Assembly: GCF_011421425.1 (NCBI RefSeq)
Contig: NZ_WPCW01000003.1
Coordinates: forward strand, 1 to 64,000
Source of the DNA: Streptococcus catagoni
GTDB taxonomy: Bacteria; Bacillota; Bacilli; Lactobacillales; Streptococcaceae
DNA: 64,000 nt
Direction: 5' to 3'
In this document: positions 27,049-37,535 of the stretch, piece after piece
Layout of the letters: each line of letters opens with the position of its first letter
Position numbering within the stretch: the first letter of the stretch is position 1
Notes under the pieces: generated by a model
Seen by the model: the letters and a program-made list of their open reading frames with translations, nothing else
The model's database searches: none
What the model was told of the DNA's origin: nothing
Program-made: the position numbers and the translations under genes

Positions 27049-28350
27049 ATGAATGAAAAAGTATTCCGTGACCCTGTTCACAATTATATCCATGTCAATA
27101 ACCGATTGATTTATGATTTAATAAATACCACTGAATTTCAACGTCTCAGACGTATCAAACAAGTCCCGACTACTGCTTTTACCTTTCATGGTGCCGAACA
27201 TAGTCGTTTTTCGCACTGCCTAGGTGTCTATGAAATTGCCAGAAGAGTGACCGAGATATTCGAAGATAAATATTCCAATGTCTGGAACAAGGAAGAGTCA
27301 CTTCTAACAATGACGGCTGCTCTTTTGCATGATATCGGTCATGGAGCCTATTCTCATACCTTTGAAAAACTCTTTGATACAGATCATGAAGCCGTAACCC
27401 AAGAGATCATTACCAATAGTGGGACTGAAATTAATGCCATCCTGTCACGATTTTCACCTGATTTCCCCCATAAGGTGGCTAGCGTCATCAATCATAGTTA
27501 TCCCAATAAACAGGTTGTCCAACTGATTTCCAGCCAAATTGACTGTGACCGTATGGACTATCTGCTAAGGGACTCCTATTTCTCAGCGACCAAGTATGGA
27601 CAGTTTGACCTCATGCGTATTTTGCGCGTTATTAGGCCTATTGAAAACAAAATCGTCTTTGAAAAAAATGGCATGCATGCCGTGGAAGATTATATTGTCA
27701 GCCGCTTTCAAATGTATATGCAAGTGTACTTTCACCCGGCCAGCCGTAGTGTGGAATTAGGCCTACAAAATCTGCTCAAACGCGCCAAATTTCTCTACAA
27801 GAAAAAGCCCAGTTACTTTGAAAAGACTGCGCCCCGCTTGATGCCCTTTTTAGAAAATGATTATAGCTTAGAAGACTATCTAAAGCTGGATGATGGCGTC
27901 TTAAACACCTACTTCCAAGCCTGGATGTCCAGTGAAGATGATATCCTTATTGATCTTGCCAGTCGTTTTATTAATCGTAAAATATTAAAATCAGTGACCT
28001 TTGACCAAGAATCCCAAGATCAGCTAGACAAACTCAGAGAGCTCGTTGAGTCTGTCGGTTTTGATCCTGACTACTACACTGGCGTTCATGTTAATTTTGA
28101 TCTGCCCTATGATATTTACCGTCCAGAAGCAGAAAATGCCAGAACACAAATTGAAATGCTTCAAAAAGATGGCAGTTTAGCTGAATTATCTCACCTATCC
28201 CCCATAGTTAAAACCCTTATGGGTACTACTTATGGTGACCGCCGCTTTTATTTCCCAAAGGAAATGCTTGATCTAGATGATCTCTTTTCATCATCAAAAG
28301 AAGAATTTATTTCCTATATTTCAAATGAGCATTTCCATTTTCCAAATTAA
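27049..28350 (+). CDS. HD-domain phosphohydrolase (YwfO/dGTPase-like)
   Basis: A 433-residue HD-superfamily hydrolase. The metal-binding residues are visible: His51 and His56 in HSRFSHCLG, the paired His94-Asp95 in LLHDIGHGAYSHTFE, and Asp185-type acid in SSQIDCDRMDYLLRDS. These are typical of dNTP triphosphohydrolases and of Bacillus YwfO. The substrate is probably a (deoxy)nucleotide but is not fixed by sequence. It ends in a strong terminator and stands alone. Confidence 0.88.
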   Translation: MNEKVFRDPVHNYIHVNNRLIYDLINTTEFQRLRRIKQVPTTAFTFHGAEHSRFSHCLGVYEIARRVTEIFEDKYSNVWNKEESLLTMTAALLHDIGHGAYSHTFEKLFDTDHEAVTQEIITNSGTEINAILSRFSPDFPHKVASVINHSYPNKQVVQLISSQIDCDRMDYLLRDSYFSATKYGQFDLMRILRVIRPIENKIVFEKNGMHAVEDYIVSRFQMYMQVYFHPASRSVELGLQNLLKRAKFLYKKKPSYFEKTAPRLMPFLENDYSLEDYLKLDDGVLNTYFQAWMSSEDDILIDLASRFINRKILKSVTFDQESQDQLDKLRELVESVGFDPDYYTGVHVNFDLPYDIYRPEAENARTQIEMLQKDGSLAELSHLSPIVKTLMGTTYGDRRFYFPKEMLDLDDLFSSSKEEFISYISNEHFHFPN

Positions 28351-28351
28351 G

Positions 28352-28380
28352 GCTAGGAACAACCGTTTCCTAGCTTTTTC
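28352..28380 (+). terminator. Intrinsic terminator after the HD gene
   Basis: Arms GCTAGGAA and TTCCTAGC (28352-28359 and 28367-28374), then TTTTTC. Confidence 0.88.
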
Positions 28381-28632
28381 TTGTCTTCCTCATTTTGTTG
28401 AGACTTCAGTCAAAGACTACTAGCTGTTAGGACTTCTAAACTAATGACAAAAATGTCTTTTGAAAGCATAGACCTTCTACTCTTGGGAAATCTGCTAAGC
28501 TATAAAAACGTTTTCTTTTCCCAAAAGCAAGCTTTTAGCCCTGCAATTCATGACAAAAACAGTCTTTTTTAGTATGATAAAGGGTAGAAGTTTTTTTCGA
28601 AAATTTTGATGTTATTTACTAAGGAGAATCCC

Positions 28633-29442
28633 ATGTCTATCAAACTTGTTGCTGTTGACATTGACGGCACATTAATTACTGACGACAGAAAAATTACGGA
28701 TCAGGTTATCAGTGCTGTCCACGATGCCAAAAAAGAAGGCATACATGTGGTTATAGCGACTGGTCGTCCTATTGCAGGTGTCACTCACCTATTAGAAGAA
28801 TTGCATTTAAATGAACCTGGAGATTATGTTATTACCTTTAATGGTGGTTTAGTTCAAGATGCTGCGACTGGTGATGAGATCGTTAAAGAAACCATGGCAT
28901 ACGAAGATTATAATGATATTGAGTTTCTCAGTCGCCAATTAAATGTTCATATGCATGCCATTACAAAAGAAGGGATCTACACTGCAAATCGTAATATTGG
29001 TAAATATTCTGTTCACGAAGCTACCTTAGTTAATATGCCAATTTACTACCGAACTCCCGAAGAAATGCATAACAAAGAAATTGTCAAAATCATGATGATT
29101 GATGAACCGGAAATCTTAGATGCGGCCATCAAAAAGATCCCACAATCTTATTACCAGAAGTACAATATTGTTAAATCAACACCATTTTATTTGGAATTTA
29201 TGACCAAGTCTGTCAGCAAGGGAAATGCCATTATACACCTAGCTGAAAAACTAGGACTAGATATGTCACAAACAATGGCAATTGGTGATGCCGAAAATGA
29301 CCGTGCCATGCTGGAAGTTGTTGAAAACCCAGTTGTCATGGAAAATGGCGTTCCAGAACTCAAAAAAATTGCCAAATATATCACTAAATCAAATAATGAA
29401 AGCGGCGTAGCGCATGCTATTCGTGAGTGGGTGTTAGACTAA
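28633..29442 (+). CDS. Cof-type HAD sugar-phosphatase (YidA-like)
   Basis: A 269-residue HAD-IIB phosphatase. Motif I VDIDGTLITDD near the start, motif II VVIATGRPIAGV, the conserved KGNAI lysine and motif IV AIGDAENDRAMLEVV are intact. The large C2B cap sits between them. These enzymes remove phosphate from sugar phosphates or flavins. I chose the ATG at 28633 rather than 28606: AAGGAG is 6 bases upstream, and MSIKLVAVDIDG is the family start. The stop overlaps the start of the next gene by one base (TAATG), so it belongs to the cell-wall gene pair's operon. Confidence 0.88.
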   Translation: MSIKLVAVDIDGTLITDDRKITDQVISAVHDAKKEGIHVVIATGRPIAGVTHLLEELHLNEPGDYVITFNGGLVQDAATGDEIVKETMAYEDYNDIEFLSRQLNVHMHAITKEGIYTANRNIGKYSVHEATLVNMPIYYRTPEEMHNKEIVKIMMIDEPEILDAAIKKIPQSYYQKYNIVKSTPFYLEFMTKSVSKGNAIIHLAEKLGLDMSQTMAIGDAENDRAMLEVVENPVVMENGVPELKKIAKYITKSNNESGVAHAIREWVLD

Positions 29443-30668
29443 TGTACACATATAAAGTTGGAATAAGTCCTGATGAACATGACGCATTCCTTTTGGCCAA
29501 TGAAAAATGTAATCTCTTGCAGAGTTCTAAATGGGGAAGTGTCAAAGAAGAGTGGGATCATGAGCTGATTGGCTTTTATCAAGATCAAGATCAAGAATTG
29601 GTGGCCACTGCTTCTATTTTGATTAAAAAACTCCCCTTAGGTTTTACCATGCTCTATATTCCACGCGGTCCTATTGTTGATTTTTCTAATTATGAGCTCC
29701 TAGATTTTGTCATCTCATCATTGAAAAAATATGGTAAAACAAAGCATGCTCTCTTTATCAAATGTGATCCAACACTCTTTATCAAACAGTATCAACTTGA
29801 TAGTCCTGATGATAATGAAGAAGACGAGCTAACCCTTTCAGTAATCAACTTCTTATGCAAGCGTGGCCTTGAGTGGTCAGGTCGAACTAAGGATCTGTCT
29901 CTAACCATTCAGCCAAGACTTCAGGCCAATCTCTATGCTAATCAATTTGATCTGCAAAGCCTACCTAAGAAAACCAAGCAGGCCATTCGTACCGCTCAAA
30001 ATAAAGGTATTGACATCCTAGTTGGTGGGGAAGAATTGCTGGCTGACTTTGCAGATTTAATGAAAAAGACTGAAGAACGTAAAAGTATCTACCTTCGAGG
30101 AAAAGACTATTATCAAAAACTAATGCAGACCTATCCTGATAATAGTTATATTACTATGGCCAAATTGGATTTGAAAAAGAGAAAAGAAGAACTGACAGAA
30201 CAGCTAACAAAAGCTCTTAAGATAAAGTCAAATTTCACGGAAAAATCCAAGGAAACAAAGATCAAAGAAAATCAAAATACTATCAGCCGCATTGAAAAAG
30301 AATTAGATTTCTTGGAGCAAAAACTAGGGCTAGGTCATGAAATCGTTCCTTTGGCTGCTACTTTAACTGTGATTTTTGGACAAACTTCTGAAAACCTTTA
30401 TGCAGGTATGGATGAAGACTACCGCCATTATCAATCAGCCATCCTCACATGGTATCAAACAGCTAAGGAGGCCTTTTCAAGGGGCTGCCACTGGCAAAAT
30501 ATGGGTGGGGTTGAAAACCAACTAGATGGTGGATTATTCCATTTTAAATCAAAATACAATCCTACCATCGAAGAATTTGCGGGTGAATTTAATATCCCTG
30601 TTAGTCCCTTATTTAAGCCAGCAATGCTAGCTTACAACTTACGAAAACAGATAAGGAGTAAACATTAA
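29442..30668 (+). CDS. murM: FemABX peptidyltransferase, MurM-like (first of two)
   Basis: A 408-residue aminoacyl-tRNA-dependent ligase that adds the first amino acid of the peptidoglycan cross-bridge (usually L-Ala in pyogenic streptococci). Two GNAT-like domains are interrupted near residues 240-295 by a charged coiled-coil arm (LDLKKRKEELTEQLTKAL onwards), the FemX hallmark. LYIPRGPIVDF and WQNMGGVENQLDGGLFHFKS are conserved. The start is TAATG-coupled to the phosphatase gene, and the stop is TAATG-coupled to the second copy. The order of the two additions is inferred from the MurM-MurN pair of other streptococci. Confidence 0.85.
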   Translation: MYTYKVGISPDEHDAFLLANEKCNLLQSSKWGSVKEEWDHELIGFYQDQDQELVATASILIKKLPLGFTMLYIPRGPIVDFSNYELLDFVISSLKKYGKTKHALFIKCDPTLFIKQYQLDSPDDNEEDELTLSVINFLCKRGLEWSGRTKDLSLTIQPRLQANLYANQFDLQSLPKKTKQAIRTAQNKGIDILVGGEELLADFADLMKKTEERKSIYLRGKDYYQKLMQTYPDNSYITMAKLDLKKRKEELTEQLTKALKIKSNFTEKSKETKIKENQNTISRIEKELDFLEQKLGLGHEIVPLAATLTVIFGQTSENLYAGMDEDYRHYQSAILTWYQTAKEAFSRGCHWQNMGGVENQLDGGLFHFKSKYNPTIEEFAGEFNIPVSPLFKPAMLAYNLRKQIRSKH

Positions 30669-31900
30669 TGGCGCTAATTAAACTAAGTGAAGAACGCTTT
30701 GAAGCTCATGCTAATTCTGTAAAAGATCGTTTTTTTGAACAGTCTGTCAGTATGAGCCATCTTTTAAACAAACGTGGTTATCAAACAGAATTAATTGGTT
30801 TTGAAGATGAAAACCATAACTTGCAAGTCTCTGCTGTCTTATTTAGTACCCCTATTGCGGGTGGTACACATATGGAAATACACTATGGGCCAATCTATAG
30901 TGATATCAACTATCTACAAGCCTTCCTAGAAGCTCTCAGAGATTATGCCAAAGAAAAAAAGGTCATGGAGTTAAAAGTAAAACCCTATGATACCTATCAA
31001 AGCTACGATGACCACGGAGAGCCAATTAGCCCAGAAAAGAAAGGAATCATAAGTCTCTTTGAAGCAGCTGGTTTTCACTTTGATGGTCTGACTTCTGGGT
31101 TTGAAAATAGTGACTGGCACTATATCAAAAGTTTAGAAGGCCTGACTGAAAAAACTCTGATCAATTCTTTTAGTAAAAAGGGCAAGCCCTTGGTTAAAAA
31201 ATCAAAAACCTTTGGTATAAAAGTCCGTCAACTAAAGCGTGATGAATTAGAAGACTTTAAAAAGATCACTTCTTCTACTTCTGACCGTCGTGACTATAAT
31301 GATAAGCCCCTTGAATATTATGAATTCCTCTTTGATTCCTTTAAGGACAAGGCTAAATTCTTAGTAGCTAGCTTAAACTTTAAAGACTATTATGCCAATC
31401 TGGAAAAAGACCAAGCAAAACTGCGGGCAAAATTGGATAAGCTTGAAAAGGATTTAGAAAGTAATCCCAATTCTGAGAAGAAAAGAAATCAGCACAAAGA
31501 ATTTTCAAGTCAGTTTGAAACCTTTGAAGTACGAAAAAAAGAAGCACAAGCTTTTATTCAAAAATACCAGGATCAGGATGTTATCCTAGCAGGCTCTGTC
31601 TTTATCTTTACTGAGCAAGAAGCTGTGTATTTCTTCAGTGGCTCCTATCCTGAATTTAATAAGTTCTATGCCCCGGCAGTTCTTCAGGAATATGTCATGC
31701 TTGAAGCACTAAGGCGTGGCATCACAAGATATAACTTGCTGGGTATTGAAGGTGTATTTGATGGTTCAGATGGCGTATTAGGATTCAAGCAGAACTTTAA
31801 TGGTCATGTGGAAAGAACAGCAGGTTCCTTCTCCTACTACCCCAACCCAATCAAACATAAAACCATCCAAGCTATCAAAAAGCTTTTAGGCAGAAACTAA
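30668..31900 (+). CDS. murN: FemABX peptidyltransferase, MurN-like (second of two)
   Basis: A 410-residue paralogue of the preceding protein. It has the same domain plan: first GNAT-like domain with GTHMEIHYGPIYSDI, a coiled-coil arm near residues 240-290 (KDQAKLRAKLDKLEKDLESN), then the closing part YNLLGIEGVFDGSDGVLGFKQNFNG. It would add the second residue of the interpeptide bridge. AAGGAG precedes the ATG by 8 bases. A dispersed hairpin repeat follows 18 bases after the stop and probably ends the transcript. Confidence 0.85.
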   Translation: MALIKLSEERFEAHANSVKDRFFEQSVSMSHLLNKRGYQTELIGFEDENHNLQVSAVLFSTPIAGGTHMEIHYGPIYSDINYLQAFLEALRDYAKEKKVMELKVKPYDTYQSYDDHGEPISPEKKGIISLFEAAGFHFDGLTSGFENSDWHYIKSLEGLTEKTLINSFSKKGKPLVKKSKTFGIKVRQLKRDELEDFKKITSSTSDRRDYNDKPLEYYEFLFDSFKDKAKFLVASLNFKDYYANLEKDQAKLRAKLDKLEKDLESNPNSEKKRNQHKEFSSQFETFEVRKKEAQAFIQKYQDQDVILAGSVFIFTEQEAVYFFSGSYPEFNKFYAPAVLQEYVMLEALRRGITRYNLLGIEGVFDGSDGVLGFKQNFNGHVERTAGSFSYYPNPIKHKTIQAIKKLLGRN

Positions 31901-31917
31901 GGTATTAAAGTGTAAAT

Positions 31918-32116
31918 AAAGTGATGATTTCTCTTGATCATCACTTTTTGCTTTGCTATTTCAAAGAGCAATCTTATAAGAATGAGAGCTTGGCGAAGAA
32001 AGTAAAGTACAAGCTTCTAGATTTAGATTGGCTTTGACCTTAGTAGCTGAGGTCCTCAGGCTCTTAATTAGGCTTGCAATAGCAAGAGGTCACGACTTTC
32101 ACCAACCGCCTAAAAA
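31918..32116 (+). repeat. Dispersed hairpin repeat, copy B
   Basis: A 30-base inverted repeat (31918-31947) with arms AAAGTGATGA and TCATCACTTT plus a T run, followed by AATCTTAT, CTTTGACCTTAGTA and a tail near ACTTTCACCAACCGCCTAA. The first part doubles as the terminator of murN. Copies A and C share the motif order. Confidence 0.65.
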
Positions 32117-32141
32117 AGACTTCAGTTTTAAACTGCAGTCT
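32111..32141 (-). terminator. Intrinsic terminator after tpiA
   Basis: Leftward arms AGACTGCAGTTT and AAACTGAAGTCT (32141-32117), one mismatch, followed by TTTTTTA. Confidence 0.82.
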
Positions 32142-32153
32142 CTTTTTCATTTC

Positions 32154-32936
<783 letters not shown>

Positions 32937-33047
32937 TTACATCTACTATTTTACCATACAATAGCTTCCATTAAAAGAAATTCAACAGATTTTAAGAATA
33001 TTTTCACAAAATAATCATAGCTTTCTGAAAGTTGAAAATAATGATAC

Positions 33048-33076
33048 AGAAAAGAGAGCCTCCGAAAAGGCTCTCT
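33048..33076 (-). terminator. Intrinsic terminator after tuf
   Basis: Arms AGAGAGCC and GGCTCTCT (33053-33060, 33069-33076), followed leftwards by TTTTCTG. Confidence 0.85.
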
Positions 33077-33126
33077 ACAACTAAGCTTGTCTGACTTGAA
33101 TTGTTATTCTGGGAACTTAATTAAAA

Positions 33127-34323
<1,197 letters not shown>

Positions 34324-34395
34324 TTTGGGAAAAGCCTCCAATAAAATATATTTTATAGATAGACGGTAGGCGTTACAGTCTAACTTTACCTTACT

Positions 34396-34423
34396 ATTGT
34401 AGCAAATTCTAAGGAAAATGCAA
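34396..34423 (-). promoter_or_regulatory. tuf promoter
   Basis: Leftward TTGCAT (34423-34418), 16-base spacer, TACAAT (34401-34396), extended by TGC directly before the -10. Confidence 0.75.
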
Positions 34424-34448
34424 GTGTTTTATGTTTAAAGCCTTTTCT

Positions 34449-35435
34449 TTATTTAGTTAGGTGATGATAGGGTTGAATTTGGACTGACTCACCGATATTA
34501 GAGGCATAAATCCACTTAGCCTTTAAGAGTTGCTCAAAGTTTTTGGCACGTCCACTGACCACTACTCCTTGGAAGGTCGCTTTTTTAGCAATGGGGTGTT
34601 TTGCCAGGTATAATTGCAATTCCTTATTGAAGTCAAAGCCAGTGCTTGTTGTATATTGGAAGTATTTTTCCTTTAGGTTCTTCTTGGCATTTGATCTAAA
34701 AAGATCATAACTGTGTTCAAAACTTTGCCAGAGTTTTCTTTTTTGACTACTGCTTTTATCATTATCTGTATCCACAGAAAAACCGATCTGACAAGCTGGA
34801 CTTAGTTCACTTGTATTATAATTATTTGATTGACCAATCCAATACCATTCTGTGACCAGATTGCTTGGGATCATTTCTTGAATTTCTTTAAAGGTATAAG
34901 GCCTATCGAAACTAATGGCCATTTCAAGAACCTGCCCTGCCATCTGACTGGCTAAAGCAATGTCAGAAGTTTTTTTAAAGGTATCCCCCTGATGTATTTT
35001 GTATTTGTAATTGAAAAATTGAGGGATTTTCTGATGGCTTACTCTAGTATAAGTGGAATAGCCTTGATCAGCGAATTTATTGCTAATCACGTCTTCAGCC
35101 CCTTCTCCAAAAACAGAGTATTGGCGCTGATAGGTTTCATAGGGAACTTCAATGCCATCAATGGTTTTGGTGCGGTGGGAGATAAATTGCCCACTAAAGG
35201 GAGAATGCACCTGATAGTAAGCTGAATTGTAATCTACATTTGGATAGGTAATTTGACTAACAGTTGAATAGCTCTCCATTATCCGTCTTCCGTGTTTACT
35301 AGTTAATTCCACTAAGCCTCTGACCAGGAGCCCTAATAGGATGATAACACATAAAACACTGATGAGGACTGTCTTCCATAGTCTTTTTCGTCGACTATTT
35401 ACTGCTATTTTTTCAAAATCACTTGAAGTCTTCAT
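34449..35435 (-). CDS. Membrane anti-sigma factor with sigma-regulator N and C domains
   Basis: A 328-residue protein with a short basic N-terminal cytoplasmic segment, one membrane helix at about residues 20-46 (VLISVLCVIILLGLLVRGLVEL) and a large outer region. The pattern matches the sigma-factor-regulator N-terminal domain (about 15-105) and C-terminal domain (about 155-320) found next to ECF sigma genes in Firmicutes. The start overlaps the sigma gene by 17 bases, so the two are made together. It would hold the sigma factor at the membrane until an envelope signal arrives. Signal and mechanism are not known from sequence. Confidence 0.75.
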   Translation of the reverse strand: MKTSSDFEKIAVNSRRKRLWKTVLISVLCVIILLGLLVRGLVELTSKHGRRIMESYSTVSQITYPNVDYNSAYYQVHSPFSGQFISHRTKTIDGIEVPYETYQRQYSVFGEGAEDVISNKFADQGYSTYTRVSHQKIPQFFNYKYKIHQGDTFKKTSDIALASQMAGQVLEMAISFDRPYTFKEIQEMIPSNLVTEWYWIGQSNNYNTSELSPACQIGFSVDTDNDKSSSQKRKLWQSFEHSYDLFRSNAKKNLKEKYFQYTTSTGFDFNKELQLYLAKHPIAKKATFQGVVVSGRAKNFEQLLKAKWIYASNIGESVQIQPYHHLTK

Positions 35436-35928
35436 AATGATATCCTTCTTTCTCTAGTTCTTTCTTTAATTTTTGTCTGGCGCGGTACAAATCACTCTTG
35501 ACCTTATACTGTGAGACATGCAAAACATTTGCAATTTCCTTGATGGAAAAGTCTTGGAAATAATACAAATCTAAGACCCAGCGATGGTGTTTTTTTAATT
35601 TCTGAATAGCCTGATAAAGAGGCAGGTAGTCTGGATGATCAAATTCGATTACCCAGTTCGACCTAAAAAAGTCACGTCGTAATATCTCTAAATACTTTTT
35701 CTCTCTTCGGTAGCAATCAATGTAATGCCTGACAGCAACACGGTACATCCACGAACGGACTTTCTGAGGTGCTATAACCGTGTCACTTTCCAGCCATTTT
35801 ACCAATGTTTCTTGGCTAACGTCTCTAGCCACTTCATAAGGAGCACCTGATTTTTGTAAATAGGCTACAATTTCATTTGCATAGGATACTAACTCTTTTT
35901 CAAAGTTATTGAGCGTGATTTTCTCCAC
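35419..35928 (-). CDS. ECF-type RNA polymerase sigma factor
   Basis: A 169-residue sigma-70-family factor with only regions 2 and 4. Region 2 includes EVARDVSQETLVKWL and VRSWMYRVAVRHYIDCYRR (core and -10 binding). Region 4 includes RWVLDLYYFQDFSIKEIANVLHVS (helix-turn-helix for the -35) and YKVKSDLYRARQKL. The only in-frame start before residue 30 is GTG at 35928, but its ribosome site is oddly placed. An ECF-like promoter stands immediately upstream, consistent with self-activation. ECF factors are scarce in streptococci, where ComX is the best-known alternative sigma. It is followed by its anti-sigma partner. Confidence 0.83.
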   Translation of the reverse strand: MEKITLNNFEKELVSYANEIVAYLQKSGAPYEVARDVSQETLVKWLESDTVIAPQKVRSWMYRVAVRHYIDCYRREKKYLEILRRDFFRSNWVIEFDHPDYLPLYQAIQKLKKHHRWVLDLYYFQDFSIKEIANVLHVSQYKVKSDLYRARQKLKKELEKEGYHYEDFK

Positions 35929-35944
35929 CTCCCCTCTTAACTAT

Positions 35945-35973
35945 ATAACGAATCATATCATGATTTGGTTACA
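35945..35973 (-). promoter_or_regulatory. ECF-type promoter before the sigma gene
   Basis: Leftward TGTAACC (35973-35967), 16-base spacer, CGTTAT (35950-35945). The AAC core at -35 and CGT core at -10 with this spacing are the hallmarks of ECF promoters (SigM/SigV-like). No housekeeping -35/-10 pair with normal spacing overlaps it. Positive autoregulation is inferred. Confidence 0.6.
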
Positions 35974-36125
35974 AAAAATCTCCATTTTCAGGAAATTTCA
36001 CTTCAAATCATTATTTTCCAGAAAAATCTTACTAGAAACAAGGACATTGCTAAAGTTAGTAAAGCTTATAAGAAAGTTTTTCTCCTTGCTGATCCAGCTA
36101 AAATAGAATTCCAAAAGAAAGACTG

Positions 36126-36164
36126 ATAAAAAAAGATCGAAGAAAGAGCCCTTTCTTCAATCTT
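36126..36164 (-). terminator. Intrinsic terminator after ftsW (GATTGAAGAAA family)
   Basis: Leftward arms AAGATTGAAGAAAG and CTTTCTTCGATCTT (36164-36133), one G-T pair, followed by TTTTTTTATC. Confidence 0.87.
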
Positions 36165-36165
36165 G

Positions 36166-37440
36166 TTATTGAAATTGCTTAAGATTAATGACATTGCCGC
36201 TTTCATCGCGAACTGTCTTACGGTAGGTTAATTCAGCTTCTTTTAAGATGTCTTCTTTTTTCTCATTGGCATCAATGTTTAAGACAAAGCCGATTGCTAC
36301 TGAGAGAACCAATAGACTATTTCCCCCTTGGGATAGGAATGGGAAGGTAACCCCTGTTGAAGGAATCAAGCCTGAAATACCACCGATATTAACAAAAACC
36401 TGCATCAGTATCATCCCACCAACACCTAAGGCCATCATAGAGTTGAAAGGTTTCTTTGCTTTTATACCAACATTCATAATCCTTAGAATGAGGAAAAAGA
36501 CAAGGGCTAAAATAAGACCTGCTCCAATCAAGCCTAGTTCTTCTATAACAATAGAGAAAACAAAGTCTGTCTGTGCCTCAGGCAAGTAACCTCTTTTTTC
36601 AATGGAATTTCCTAGTCCCATACCAAACCAACCACCATTACTCATAGCATAATAAGAATGAGCCAGTTGGTGACCAGAGTCTGTTAGATCGTGGAAGGGA
36701 TTAAAGAAGGCCCTAAATCTTTTGGCAACATAACCAAACACAGGTATCTTAGCGACGCGATCAACACCAATGATAGAAATGCTCCCTAAAAATAGGGTAG
36801 ATAAAACAGTGATGGAGACTAGTATAGCTGAAAACCAACGATAGCCTACTCCACTAACTGAAAATAAAAGAATAGCTGTTAAAACAATAATGGCAGCATT
36901 TCCCAGATCGGGCTGTGCGGCAACCAGTAGAATCATAATGAGTGAGTAGACGCGCCAATCCTTGAGATCACTAGCCTGCCTTGGCCACCATCTTCTCTTG
37001 GTAAGCTCCTGGTAATCATATATAGCTATACCTTCTTGTTTTTTTGAAAAGGTCAGCGCCAAATACCAGACCATCAAAACCTTCAAATACTCAGCTGGCT
37101 GAAAGCTTATGGGGCCCAAGACAATCCATCCATGGGCTCCATTTACTTCTTGAGTAAAAAAGCGAGCAACAAGTAAGAGAAAGACCTCTACCAGCATGGC
37201 TAGAGTTAAAACCTTCTGGTTGGTCAAAAAGTTCAGTTTCAATTTATAAATAAAGGCTATGGCCAATAAACTAATGACCCAGAAAGTCCCTTGGTTGATA
37301 ACTGATCTAAATGGATTAAGATGGTACTGAATCAAGGTAGCACTGGTCGTTGAATAGACCATGATTAGGCCTATTACAGAAAGTATTAGATAAGGCAATA
37401 ATATGGAATAATTAAGCAAATGCCTTTTATCAATTTTCAT
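36166..37440 (-). CDS. ftsW: Septal peptidoglycan glycosyltransferase FtsW
   Basis: A 424-residue SEDS-family enzyme that polymerises lipid II at the division septum. About ten membrane helices. Conserved SEDS segments are present: VINQGTFW, the ANGAHGW-type loop (VNGAHGWIVLG), AAQPDLGNAAII with the essential Asp in the large loop, and the closing GISGLIPSTGVTFPFLSQGG. It begins with AGGGGAAA upstream and lies 95 bases after ppc on the same strand, the typical ppc-ftsW order of pyogenic streptococci. Confidence 0.95.
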   Translation of the reverse strand: MKIDKRHLLNYSILLPYLILSVIGLIMVYSTTSATLIQYHLNPFRSVINQGTFWVISLLAIAFIYKLKLNFLTNQKVLTLAMLVEVFLLLVARFFTQEVNGAHGWIVLGPISFQPAEYLKVLMVWYLALTFSKKQEGIAIYDYQELTKRRWWPRQASDLKDWRVYSLIMILLVAAQPDLGNAAIIVLTAILLFSVSGVGYRWFSAILVSITVLSTLFLGSISIIGVDRVAKIPVFGYVAKRFRAFFNPFHDLTDSGHQLAHSYYAMSNGGWFGMGLGNSIEKRGYLPEAQTDFVFSIVIEELGLIGAGLILALVFFLILRIMNVGIKAKKPFNSMMALGVGGMILMQVFVNIGGISGLIPSTGVTFPFLSQGGNSLLVLSVAIGFVLNIDANEKKEDILKEAELTYRKTVRDESGNVINLKQFQ

Positions 37441-37535
37441 AGTTTCCCCTGTTTCTGAGATAATCTTTAAGCATTATAACATCTTTCTCAAGCAAAAAAA
37501 AGGAAAAAGGAAGCTTGGCTCCCTCCTCCTATTGA

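Noticed and set aside
28494..28520. A cre-like AAAACGTTTT upstream of the Cof phosphatase gene
   Set aside because: The conserved TG and CA ends are missing, so it does not meet the consensus.
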